Shown here: in pieces, positions 52,882-64,000 of the stretch | Layout of the letters: the number at the start of each line of letters is the position of its first letter | Numbering within the stretch: position 1 is the first letter of the stretch | Origin: Dermanyssus gallinae | Lineage: Eukaryota; Arthropoda; Arachnida; Mesostigmata; Dermanyssidae | Length of the DNA: 64,000 nt | Direction: 5' to 3' | Assembly: GCA_003439945.1 (NCBI GenBank) | Contig: QVRM01005993.1 | Coordinates: 186,001-250,000 of the forward strand | Made by a program: the position numbers and the translations under genes | Notes under the pieces: model-generated | Seen by the model: only the letters and a program-made list of their open reading frames with translations | Told to the model about the DNA's origin: nothing | Databases searched by the model: none

Positions 52882-52913
<32 letters not shown>

Positions 52914-53006
52914 TATATATATATATATATATACACATATATGTATATATATATACATACATATACATAGATATATATATACATACATTTATAAATATAT
53001 ATATAA
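52882..53006. repeat. Complex (TA)n array
   Basis: TA units with CA and GTA interruptions. Tyr-Ile frames on both strands are translations of it. Confidence 0.95.
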
Positions 53007-54182
53007 CAGAGGAAAAGATGGAATGAGTTACAAGCGTGAGTAAGATTACATGGCGCAGCAGAAAAACTCACTGGGGAGTACATTCAATTCAATGATGTTG
53101 CTCTCTTTACTCTAATTAAGTATGCTTACTACTTACTAAACGGGAAGCATATTCAACTCGCCTAAGCGAGTAGACCATAGCCACGCCGCATATATATCGC
53201 CGATATAGCCGTTGTCTGCCATTGTGCGTGGTAGTGGTGGTGGTGGCGCCGATGCTGACACTACAGGGCAGTGTCGAGGAGTAGTGAAGATTCTCACGAT
53301 TCGCATCGAATGGCGTTGATGTTAGTTCACGCCAAACTCACGCCGCTACCACTGTCACCGCTAGCAACATTTAGCCTGCCACCCAGTCAGTCAGTCACAG
53401 TAACTCGCAGTTACGGCACCCGGCCGCCGTAAGAATGATGAATTCGATAATAGTGACGGCGACGCCTCAAACTATCTGTATATATATATATATATATATA
53501 TATTGTGTATTGTAAATGTGCGTATTTCACGCTTATGTAACTGCACAGCTTGCTTTTCTTCTTCTTTCTTCATTGTGTTGTTGTTCTTGTTTGTTGTTCG
53601 TCGTTCGTTTTGTTTCTTGTCTCTTTTCACCAGGGGGGTTCAGCAGGGGGATTCGACGGCATTCGATCGACCTCATTTGTCTCGATCATCGACGATTCGG
53701 TCAAACGAATGGCTGTCAAAACAGATAGGCAGGCTGACGGCAGGCAGCAGAGCCACGAAACGAGACGACGACACGCGTCGCCTACTCAAAAAGCTATTGT
53801 TTGTACAGGATTGGAATTGTTGTCTGTGCTGTTGCTGCTGTTACTGTGATTGTTGATGCTGTTGCTGTTGTTGTGGTTGTTGCTGTTTATGTTGTTGTTA
53901 ATGTTGCTGTTGTTGTTAATGTTGTTGTTAATGTTGCTGTTGTTGTTTTTGTGCTGTTGTGCACTGTAGTTGTCGATGTAGTAGCAGTTGTTCAACTGTT
54001 GCTACCGCTGCAGACGCTGGTCACGGTTGTTCTGGACATTGACGTAAGTGAAATTGCTTTTTAGTAGTAGATGCGTTGGTGTTGTTATAGTTGTAGTTGA
54101 TGTTGTCGCTGTATTAATAGACACTGTCGTTACCGGTACACATGTGTGTGTGTATATATATATACGTTTACATATATGCATG

Positions 54183-54214
<32 letters not shown>

Positions 54215-55440
54215 ATATGTATATACGTTTACATATATGCATGTATATATATATATATATATATATTTATGTGGCTTATCATCGATTGTGTACCTACTAC
54301 GGCTGTTAGTGAAGCCGTCGTTGGCACGTTTATCATTGCCAATAAAAGTGACCTGAGTGAAAAAGACGTTTGGCCAGTGGTGCATCAATCCGCTTGAAAA
54401 TTCAGATATATATATATATACGGAAGACATATATATATATATATACACACAAGACATGGCGTGTCCCTGCACCTACAGCTGTCGCAAAGAGCCGTATATC
54501 TATGTACGTATATATACACACATTGGTGACACAACGTAAAATTGAGTGACGTAACAGCCGACAAAAACGTAACAATGCCACGCGTTCTATTATTCCCGAA
54601 ATGATGCTATCAACAACATTACTGTCGGCGTCACCGTCAAAATCAATAGAAATGTACCACCGATTCAATACTGTGTTCATTGCCTGGGCCGCACAAATAT
54701 CTCTGTACAGACAAGTCCAGCCTTTTAAGAACTTTTTCAAATATGTGTAACTCTAAAATGTTTAGAATGAACGTTTAATTCAAAATAACTGCATGCATTA
54801 CTACCGTTACTACTGGTATTTCTAATCGTAATTAATTGATAAAAGCAAAAATAGTAATTCTGTAAAAAGTAGCGTTAAATAGGGGCTTCCACAACGACTG
54901 TTAAAAATTAAACGCGGTGTTCATCTTTGTCTTTGCTTAAAGATTGATGACCATATCGAAAGCAACATAAACTCACCGTCAAGCGGAGACGCTCAGCTGC
55001 TGTTCGGCGCGCTCACGTGAAAAGCGTGGTACCACTGTCATCATATTTTCACACTATTTTTGTTTCAAAATTCCCGTTTTAATAAAAATCGCGGCAAACA
55101 CTAGGCGTAATGCGCTATGCGCCAGAAATGTAATTTAATCAAACGTTCAACAACATTGAATTTCGTGCAAGAAGAAAGTACGTGTGAAACAGCACATCTG
55201 CAAACATATGGGCTATTTTGAATTAAATTCACTATGTGTACTTCTTAAAACAAGGAAAAGAATGCCTCGTCAGGATATGAAGTCGCTTGTAATAGAATCG
55301 AATCCGCACATAGAAGGATATAGTACAGTCGAACAATCATAAATAATCCATGCTTAAGTTGCCCTCATTTAAACCTGCCTTTAGTGTTTTTATGTTTCTT
55401 TGTTCATTTTGTTACTATCATCATTATTAATATTATTATC
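53007..55440. other. No recognised gene; microsatellites
   Basis: It includes (TA)n at 53478-53503, TTG/TGC arrays at 53815-53950, TA arrays at 54152-54270 and a short TA pair at 54406-54446. An open frame at 53503-53856 (+) contains a GVQQGDSTAFD-like word (about 53635-53665). That hints at an RT turn, but nothing else supports it. Confidence 0.5.
54152..54270. repeat. TA array carrying a duplicated 29-nt unit
   Basis: A unit starting TATACGTTTACATATATGCA is present at 54161-54189 and again at 54222-54250 inside TA repeats. Confidence 0.9.
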
Positions 55441-55442
55441 TC

Positions 55443-55609
55443 CTTTGGTGGTGCATTCGTCTACGCCTCGCAACCGGAGGAGACACATAGGTACGCCGGC
55501 TCGAGCCCCACTGTTGCACATTTGTATTTCTGGAAGTCCGTCTATGAAGCAATGCGAAGAGCAGTCCCGTGGACGTTAAATCCTGGCTGAGGGTCAGCCC
55601 AAAAACTCA
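55443..55609 (+). mobile_element. SINE-2 copy
   Basis: It contains CTCGCAACCGGAGGAGACAC, a weakened B box (GGCTCGAGCCC), GCACATTTGTATTTCTGG and GTGGACGTTAAATCCTGGCT, and ends GGTCAGCCCAAAAACTC plus an A run. The A-box region is partly degraded. Confidence 0.9.
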
Positions 55610-56428
55610 AAAAAAAAAATTATTTCTGTTACGCTGTTCTGCTTAGGTATGTAGCATTGTAGTCATTTCGCACCAATACAACCGTCTCCATAGGAGACTC
55701 TCATGGCAGTGTCTTCTGTCTGCCACGAGCTGATGGTGGGCAACAACAACAACAACTACAGCAACAACAACAACAACAACAGCAACAACAACAACCGTCA
55801 CGACTCGCCGCCGATACTCTGCAAGCGTTCTCCTGTCGGAACTACTGGCGCCGGTGCTATAGTCTGCAGACGCGACCAGGTTCTGCCATACGGCATACAT
55901 TTCATCCAAGTTCTTCTTTTCATCTCGTTTGTGCTATTTTTAATTGTACCTTGTAGTCTGCTGCCGCTGCTTTTCTGTTCTGCTCGACCTTCATATTCAG
56001 ATTCTAGTCACTAAGTGCCTAGTGTAGTACGCGACCGACTTAACAGAGAAAAGCCCATGACAGCCGATGGCATGATATGATGACGAAGAATACATACTTG
56101 ACGCTTGCCCGAATAAAGTAGCATAATTATATATAGAGAGACATAGTGCGTCCATGTAAACGTATTGAATCGGTCGTTATTGTCCAGGTGGCAACCGTCT
56201 GCGTAATTGCATGCTTTAACCCGCTGTAACTCAGGCGACGAAGTGGGGGCTAAGCCATATTAATTATTTTAAAATGATGACGTAAGACATATTGACTCAA
56301 AGTTGACTGGAGCCGACTTCAAGTTGAACGTACACTATGCTTACCTATACAAAAGCTTAAGCTAAAAAAGGCGACACCTATTTCGCCAAAGCGGAACTGT
56401 TTAGCTAACAAGGTTATAACTTTTATGC

Positions 56429-56430
<2 letters not shown>
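55610..56430. other. No recognised gene
   Basis: It has a CAA/CAG array at 55740-55796. The rest is non-coding as far as I can see. Confidence 0.5.

Positions 56431-56431
<1 letters not shown>

Positions 56432-56500
<69 letters not shown>
56432..56500. repeat. (TA)34 microsatellite
   Basis: This is an uninterrupted run of about 69 nt. Confidence 0.97.
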
Positions 56501-56503
<3 letters not shown>

Positions 56504-56702
56504 TTTCTCCCTGATGCAGATCGGTACGTGGCGAATACCTGCTTCTCATGTAACTTGATTGTTTCTAAAACAAAAATACAGTTTGATTTTGCCGGTATGA
56601 ATTGGTATATCACAAAGAAGACTGTCCATGGAATTTAAACAAAATGAGTTACGGGTATAAAATGCATTTATTATTTGGATGACAAAGGGTAAGTAGATCA
56701 AT

Positions 56703-56722
56703 CAATAATAATAATATTAATA

Positions 56723-56772
<50 letters not shown>
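56703..56772. repeat. (AAT)n microsatellite
   Basis: About 23 AAT units with few interruptions near its start. Confidence 0.95.
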
Positions 56773-58051
56773 TCCCGATGTACCTTACAGCAAATCCCGC
56801 AAAGTGCCCACAATATATGACAGACTCAACAAAACTAACCAAGTTTTCGGCTACCCAGAATTGCCACTGTACGGCAACAGAGCGTGCCACTTAACCTTGA
56901 CACCGAGCTGCTGATCTTGACCTTTCCAAGGACGCGCGCTCTTTAGTGCTCTAACCGCCTGCATAAGACAACAATTCCACCAACAACGCATACATGAAGA
57001 TCGGTATAGCCGATAGGTTGTTCGTCTCTCTCTCTCGTCTCACAAACACGCACACTTTTGTGTCTGTACATAGATACAAACCCCCTACTCCGCCACACAC
57101 ATAACCATACTGTGACCCCAGTTAGTAACACTCTATTGGGGGTAGCGTGGCGTCTAATATGAGCGTGCTGTCGAATTTTACGGCTGACGCAGTGACACGG
57201 CCGCCAAGTACGACCAACCCCTCCCACACAGGTATCTTTTTGCCCCCTCCACAGGTCCACTGTAAAGGGCATAACCCCAGTGCGCCATGATCGTGATCGT
57301 GTTTGTATTACACGCCGGTACTTTCGCCGCGGTGTTACGACACAGGATCAGTTTTGATTTTGTTGTTAGTTTGTCAATTCATCGGTATCCGTCAGCCATC
57401 GGTTGATCCATCTATAAATGCATTGATCTATGCAATGCATTGATCTGCAAACCGGCCCATCGACCAACCCATCGGCAACATCTGCGTCTTCTAGAAGCTT
57501 TGTGGTGAGAATTGCCTCGAATGCCACTTCTTTATACTTTCATTTTTCTTGTCGTCTTCATTGACGTCTTCTACCGTCTGACTAGCTTGCTGCTACGGCC
57601 TTGTGCCAGTGTCTTTGTATGTTCGTCTGTGTTCTCGATTTCCTGCCTCATCAAACGAAAACACACGCCTCACTTGATACGACGTGATGGCATCAGTGTC
57701 GCGTATGATTGACACGGTCCTTTATGACGGCTCATAGCGTAGTACTGTTTAGCGGTAAGCATCACGACGACGACGACAATACGGACACAGTCAGATGACT
57801 CCCTGTCTTGTACATCGTGCTGGTCATCGGGTGTTGCGGTTCCGCAACTTGCCTTGTCGGGCCAACGCTCGTCTCAAGGAAAATCTAAGAATAGCAGTAT
57901 CTTTTAAATGTTTGCTTTGTGCGTAATCTACGGCGAAAAAAAAATAGTTTTTTTTATGACATATGGCCTGCAAAGTACCACCAATTGTACGCCTGTTGCA
58001 TCGCTTGTATGTAGACAAAACATTTCGAGAGCATCTTAAACCATATACTCG

Positions 58052-58086
<35 letters not shown>

Positions 58087-58150
58087 TGGCGTATCTTTTG
58101 GCCACTATATAAAAGGATATTAGTAAAGCAAACGTTAGTTAAATTTAAAA
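56773..58150. other. No recognised gene
   Basis: (TA)n at 58053-58084; otherwise short frames without motifs. Confidence 0.5.
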
Positions 58151-58195
58151 AAAAACAACAACAAGAGTAGTTTATTAAAACCAATGTAGATTTAC

Positions 58196-58311
58196 CCTTG
58201 CTTTTCACACACGCCCGCAGCCTCCTCAAAACGCTATCGACTCTCAAATGTAGATACGAAACGTCGAGTTTGCCCGAGAACTGCTCGCGAAAGACTTGTT
58301 TGTTCTCGCTC
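58196..58311 (-). CDS. Possible exon, product unknown
   Basis: The minus frame SENKQVFREQFSGKLDVSYL, then HLRVDSVLRRLRACVKSKG, is protein-like and ends in a G|GTAAAT donor at 58196/58195. The acceptor is uncertain (several AG choices near 58305-58325). It lies 240 bp downstream of another possible exon on the same strand. No family is recognised. Confidence 0.27.
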
Positions 58312-58569
58312 AAACTTGGAAACGAGCTGCCCTAAGGCTGGCGTTTTAACGCTTCTCACATAGAAAATGTTAAATAGAGTCAATATCCGGGCTCCGACTT
58401 ATTCACATTACGTTAATATGACGACCAAGCCCAAACAGAAGCGCTTTCACATTTTTTGTGCCAAATATGTTTTTTTGTTTTGCTTAATTAACGTCGACCA
58501 GCCCTTGTCGTTTCAAAAGACGATGCGATCTTAGTTTACAACCCTTTTAAAGTTCTGACCTGCTCAGAC

Positions 58570-58769
58570 CTGCTGCTCTTCAGTGAGCAGCTTCTGGAAC
58601 TTACAACAGTTTTTTTCTGATATATGAATGCGTTTGCTCACGTTGTGTAATCGCTTACAGAGCGCGGTCTGCCGGCTACGGTGGTCGCTGAGATTCCCCA
58701 ACTTACTATACCTATTAGTGGTTCGTTTCACAACGATCCGATTCATTTCATACACCTTTACAGGTACTT
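58570..58769 (-). CDS. Possible exon, product unknown, basic protein
   Basis: The acceptor TTTCATATTTTAG lies just before 58769, with a good pyrimidine-rich run, and a CAG|GTCTGA donor lies at 58570/58569. It encodes YEMNRIVVKRTTNRYSKLGN, LSDHRSRQTALCKRLHNVSK and CCKFQKLLTEEQQ. This is a Lys/Arg-rich, non-repetitive sequence. Without the donor the frame ends two codons later, so it could also be a terminal exon. I do not recognise it. Confidence 0.3.
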
Positions 58770-58789
58770 CTAAAATATGAAATTGGGAT

Positions 58790-60035
58790 TGCTACCTACC
58801 CGCAGACGAAAACGAGTCATGTAACACTATCCCACCACACCTGAGCTGTACACAGAAAAGTGCTTAAAGATAAACTGAATTTCGATAGAGCCTCACATTT
58901 GTAAAGTGAAGATGCGCTGTGAGGGATGTGAGTGTGTCTATTCAGGCGCGGATCGGCGAAATTCCATAAAGGAGTTGTAGCAGATTTACCGTTACCTGGA
59001 CAGCGCCAGGGCAGACGGCATAAAGGGAGCAAATTCAGAACATGAAATATGGATTAGATTGCCTGATTTTGGAATTTGTGGATAGACTTAACGGCCAACA
59101 CTAACCACACACTATTAAGCACAATATAAAATCGTAATTACTGACACAGGTGCAGACAATAGGCTGGCGAATAGCCAGCTTTAAGCTGGCCGTTCACTTT
59201 TAGCCCAGACTAAACTAAGACAAGGTCCATGTTTTCATTCTTGTTCTTTTGCTTCTACTCGCCCTTGCTTGACTGTGCGTGGAATTTCGACCTAGTAATT
59301 GTCATTGTTTTTGCTCGATGCGCGCCAGAACGAGCCACGCAGTTTCCCCTCATATCCTCCCTGTCAGCTAAACATCAATTTCTACTTAAGAATTTTGGGG
59401 AGGCAATTGCCTCCGCGCAAACGTCTTCGCGCTCGTCAACCGCTCGTAGAAAGCTATTGCGCTCATGTGTGGGATGGAATGGCATGCACTAGCCGGCACG
59501 TGTACACAAAGTACATTGTGCACGGCTATCATCACTTGGAGAGTTCGACTCAAGAATTTCATCCAATTGGCGATCAATGTCGTTGCCGGTTCTGATCGCA
59601 GATATGCGCTAAATACCACGCAGCGAGCTACCAGACGCAACGGCGGTCTCTGCACTTTCTCGTCCGGTGGGACGGTCGCTGAAGTGTTCAAATTGTATAT
59701 AATGATGACTTTATTGTAATTAAGTACCATCTTGAAATGCAAAATTATTGCGAAATAAACAATATGTATGTATGTATGTATTGCGCTCATGTGTTCCCAT
59801 AGCTAGAGTGATCGCATGTAAACAAAAGTACAGGGGCACAGATGCCCCATGTTCGCACTCTCGGATATCCACTGACAGTCTGTGTGGATAGCGCCAGCGC
59901 GAGCCAATTATTATCGTCCGCGCGTCAAGCGTCCGTTTGCTAACTTGCACAGACCCCTAGCAGCGGAAAGCAGTGTCCAAATTACTCGTCACCTTTAGGC
60001 GGAAGATCCTATCGAATTTTACCCACCCAATTAGC
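58790..60035. other. No recognised gene
   Basis: Short frames without motifs; (GTAT)n at 59763-59781. Confidence 0.5.
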
Positions 60036-60036
60036 A

Positions 60037-60079
60037 CGTATATATATATATATACGTTTGAATGACATTACTTAGAGCA

Positions 60080-60122
<43 letters not shown>

Positions 60123-60124
60123 TA
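60037..60124. repeat. Two (TA)n tracts
   Basis: The first (60037-60056) forms the small perfect palindrome ACG(TA)nCGT. The second spans 60081-60124. Confidence 0.95.
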
Positions 60125-61685
60125 GCATTCAATCGGCAAACGCCGTGCACGGAATTATATCCTCTAGTAAAGTATGATTGTTTCTAGCCTCATGCGATTG
60201 CCCCCCCCCCCCAGTCGGAACGGCGAAACGTACCAGCATATTGCCGTCTTCTTCAGAGAAGGTTCTGTGGCTTTTCTTTGGCTAGAGAACCAAACGCGCC
60301 GTCAGAAGATTTTTGCAGTGGGACCCAGCCAACAAGCAAAATTTCCTACCAAGCATCCTACTAAGCAAATACCTGAAAAATGCATGCCGCTGGTGACTAA
60401 GAAGTTGGGCAGGCAAAACCCGCTTACCACGCAAACATTCCACAAAATGTCGAAACAATGGACGACTGTCATTGGGAATAAGCAAGCAGAAAGACTGACT
60501 CGCCAGCGTCTACTTATCGAATAGACGTGTCTCTATGATGGCTCTAGAATTCAACGATCTTTTCCCCCATTTTCCGACAGAGCTCTTAAGAAGGCTGTCA
60601 GAGTTCTGTTAAGTGCTGGGAGGAAGCACTTCACAAATGGCTTGCTTGAATGACAGGAGGGGGGGCTCACGCAAACTGGCCCACTTGCGCATGTACATTT
60701 CACTTACTGTCATTATCAAATTGTATTGTATTTCACGTACTGTTATTATCAAAGTGTATTGTAACAAAGATGCCTGTTGGCCAGTATAGCGATAGCCCAA
60801 CCACGCGGCCACCACGTGCACCGCCGACTCCTGGCGTCACAACTCTAATTTTCGTCGTTGTCCGACCTACGTACCTGACCCGCAGCGGCGGCACCACCGG
60901 ACAAACGCATGCTGTATTAATGCGTAGTTTGAACCGACCAATCACCGATAAGGGTACACGAACGCTACGCCGTCTTCTTGAGAGTTGAATAAATAGACAG
61001 AAAAGCATGGCTTAGGGGCCATTCGGTGCTCGGCTGCGCGATGCGTTAGACCTTACGCTGCGTGTTGTCATTCATCGAACCTAAGTCCCTCGTGTTGTGG
61101 TAACCGCCCGGCTGAGTCTACATTCCCCAGTTAACTTAGCGTAACAGAACAACGTTATAACATGAAGTCTGGTTATTAACTCGTTTGGCTGGTTGAATTC
61201 CTAGAGTAACTAAAATCGAGTGAAACGATGCAATCGGCAGATGGATGGCTTCTACCTTAGTAGGATAGAACCCCAGCGAGAGTTGTAGAGAAGTAGAGCC
61301 TCAAGAACGCGTCTACAGTGTATCAGTAGAAAATGGAGTTCTTACAGGACAAACGTACGAACTCGTGAGCCGAGGTGAGCTGGAAACTGAGTAAGCGCCT
61401 ACGGATTTTTTAAATTTTTACACCTTGTGGTAGTCATTTTTTATCTATTCTCGTTAATAGAAAAGATTCCATTAGAAAAGTGCATAATAGGGTGCAAAAT
61501 TGCTTCCATTTGTGACGGGAAGTTTTCAACAATAGAGAGAGATCGAGCAATTGATTGATCATTGGCAATGTATCATTGAAGAGAAATCCGGGAGCTTCAT
61601 TCGGCGCAAACAGGTTTTATCAATGGATCTGTGTACTGAGCATATGGTGCGACGTGCTACTTAAGAAATAGCCAAGCAGGCATTT
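60125..61685. other. No recognised gene
   Basis: A C run lies at 60200-60212. Open frames at 60174-60524 and 60650-60988 (+) show no domain. Confidence 0.5.

Positions 61686-61687
<2 letters not shown>

Positions 61688-61734
<47 letters not shown>
61688..61734. repeat. (TA)23 microsatellite
   Basis: This is an uninterrupted run. Confidence 0.97.
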
Positions 61735-61736
<2 letters not shown>

Positions 61737-64000
61737 AGAGATGGAAGTAACGGCGTTGTCCAAGAAGATAACCGGGCAGAGTTTAGTAGTCGCTTATCCT
61801 TTGCGTTTTGAAAGGAAATGTAGTGTAAGAAGGACAGAGATAGAGAGAAGGGAAAAGGAAAAATTCGATCAATGTTGATCGGTTGTTGATGGCTTTTATA
61901 CCGTTCGACATAAAGGACGCGCTGCGTGTGATAATCTGGACTTTGTCGTTATCCGTCATCGATTACTATTAGTCACTCACTACCGGCTGCTCGCTGCGGC
62001 GAATAACAATAAACACAACAACAATAGCAACAACCGCATTTTGTATAACCCCACGCAACGCACGTCATGCTCCACCACGACGTCTTCCCTCGCGTTCTTC
62101 AACTTCTTTCTCTCTCTCTGTCTGTCTGTCTGTCTCGGCATCTCTCTTGATCTTGCTGCTCACTGTGTTTAATATCAAATATATAATCCGTTCGACATTG
62201 ATGGAACGATACACCAACATTAGCAGCCTGTTTGTTCGCGTCTCGTTCGTTCAGCGTTCTCACATGTCATCGATTTGATCCGATTTGATTGAAGGCAACC
62301 GGTTAACAAGCAATTGCAGCAGCAGCTGCAGAGATGACGGCGTTATGGCAACGCTTCGCGGCGAATTGAAGCCGTGCAAAAGAAACAGCCGGACGCGAGC
62401 AACTCTGGCGTCAGGTTTTTGGCGGAAACCACGAGTCAAGCGGATTCAACTCTGCTCTAGTGGTGACGCTGATGCTGATGATGACGGCTATGACGATGAA
62501 TGGTACATATAGGCGAACAAAACAGGTGTCCTTTTAGGAAACGATCAATGTTAGCTTACCGATTCGGTTAACAGTAGAACAGCTGAAAAATGCTGAACTC
62601 TCATAGAAGTGCGCGGGTCAGTGCTACCCAAGTGTGCCATTGCGCTCTTGGACGCGGCCCGTACAGCGCCATTAGCGTCACCCTCGGCGCTTGGGCCAAT
62701 GCGCTCAGGACCGTTAATCTTACAAATTGCAGTTTGTGACTAAACTTTTCCACTAGAAACAGCGGCGATCTTCGACGACAAGTTGGGCAGCTTATGCCCA
62801 ACTACAGAAACCGGCCCATCAACAAAATGCGAACAAGTCGCTTTTTTATTTTCCTTCCGTCGTTGCTCGCTCGTTACAGCGCCGGTTACACAACTAATAA
62901 TTCGAGTTGGCCGTATTCAAAGGTCATCTAGAATATGATCCCGTGTCGTGTGTTCGGTGATCGTCAATATTCTTGTTTTTTTTTTTGTTGGCGTCGTAAG
63001 CATTAAACTGCGGCCTGGGACGTGTGTCTCGAAATGCTCTACTGAAGTACTGGAGCGATCGAAAAGCATTGCTAACATTCTTACACACAGCATGAGCTTC
63101 ATTCAGAACAAAGACGAGCGATGAACTTTGTTGAAATTCGAATGCAGTCGTGAAAGTAGGCACATCACTGAGGTACGACGCCAGCATTTACGTTGTCATT
63201 ATTCGGTTGGGAGATAAATACATGCAAAGCTCAGCCCGACTTGAGCACCACCGGAGGAACATGCATGAATGGACTGCTCAACCAGACAATAGGCATCACA
63301 CTATATCGGGCATTCCATAGCTGAAGTTTAGCAAAACGATGTGCGAACTTCTTACAAGCTCGGCTGGTACTAACCTGTTTATATAGGTTACTGGATACCG
63401 GATATTTTATGCAATAGTATTAACAGTTGTCGAGCGGTATGAAAGGTCATTGAAGGTAAATAATCGTTATTGTATATTGCAGGTGAATATTCGTTGTTTT
63501 CGAACATTCGGCAACTGAATGTTCTTATTTTTTGTTGGGAAAATTACTTTCAAATCTGCACACTGTCGGACACGTGCTAACGGTGTTTGGAGTATGCGTG
63601 ACAGTGGAACATGTGCCAAAACTGAGTGAGGGATCTGCAAAATATGCTAAAAGTGCAAAGTTTATATATATATATATATGCATCACAATGCTGGTTCACT
63701 CGCCAATTCTGCTCTAACGAGCAAATAACTTAAATATGGTATGATATCCTCGGTAGCGTGCTTTTATGTGATTTATCGGCTCTCTCTGTTGTTACTATTG
63801 TTGTTGCAGATGTTATTATTACGGAGTGTTGTGGCGACTTGCTCAAGACTAAAATGCCTTGCAGTAGTGGACGTGTCTGATTGCCGAGAGGTACGGATCG
63901 GGGGTAAATACACGGTTTTGTATTGATTTAGAAGCGGCCGTTAACACATGCTTCTTTATTAGGTTGGACAGAATGTAACTGGAACTGTTTGGTGTATTTT
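61735..64000. other. No recognised gene
   Basis: It has (CT)n/(GTCT)n at 62107-62136, a T run at 62976-62988 and (TA)n at 63663-63679. The last 40 bp (from 63960, TTAGGTTGGACAGAATGTAA) resemble a mariner terminal repeat running off the window, but the rest cannot be seen. Confidence 0.45.

Noticed and set aside
53620..53670. GVQQGDSTAFD word as an RT turn
   Set aside because: It resembles the QQGDP turn of non-LTR RTs, but no other RT motif lies near it in any frame, so it is too little to call.

Overview
This is a piece of a large, repeat-rich animal genome, most likely from an arthropod. The case for that is: one gene with GT-AG introns whose codon phases fit exactly across four exons; tRNA-derived SINEs; mariner, Tc1 and IS630-like DNA transposons; several families of non-LTR retrotransposon; and a very high density of microsatellites. 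There are more than 30 (TA)n tracts plus long (CAA)n/(TTG)n arrays. I cannot name the species. Gene density is very low, and most open reading frames here are microsatellite translations or shadows of transposon genes.

The only host gene I recognise with confidence is an acid lipase (lysosomal/gastric lipase, AB-hydrolase family) on the minus strand. Four coding exons are visible at 23192-23039, 16164-16026, 15520-15343 and 7391-7299. They carry the N-terminal lid region, the HG oxyanion segment and the nucleophile elbow. The signal-peptide exon and the C-terminal exons with the catalytic Asp and His were not found. Two of its introns are about 7-8 kb and full of transposon debris: a Tc1 element, a mariner tail, RT fragments and a SINE.

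The mobile elements are as follows. (1) An RLE-type (R2/NeSL-like) non-LTR family has one long copy at 38881-41347 with a frameshift, plus decayed fragments at about 1300-1985, 4345-5102 (minus) and 17030-17345. (2) A second non-LTR lineage (jockey/I-like) lies at 9103-10163 with one in-frame stop. (3) A third decayed RT lies on the minus strand at 47657-48150. (4) A Tc1 element with TA duplications and long IR/DR ends spans 20520-22140. (5) Mariner remnants lie at 28294-29560 (+) and 19085-19375 (-), and an IS630-like remnant at 51554-52160. (6) There are two tRNA-derived SINE families: SINE-1 with two copies, and SINE-2 with eight copies or partial copies, three of them in tandem.

The most striking structure is a pair of adjacent palindromes at 42386-42661, 102 and 170 nt long, each centred on a (TA)n tract. 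The arrangement is explained simply by a tandem duplication followed by inversion of the part between two self-complementary (TA)n tracts. More broadly, transposon fragments here repeatedly begin or end exactly at (TA)n, and three non-LTR-like 3' ends place a (TA)n tract straight after AATAAA. I see no bacterial or phage-like gene system, no CRISPR array and no rRNA genes.
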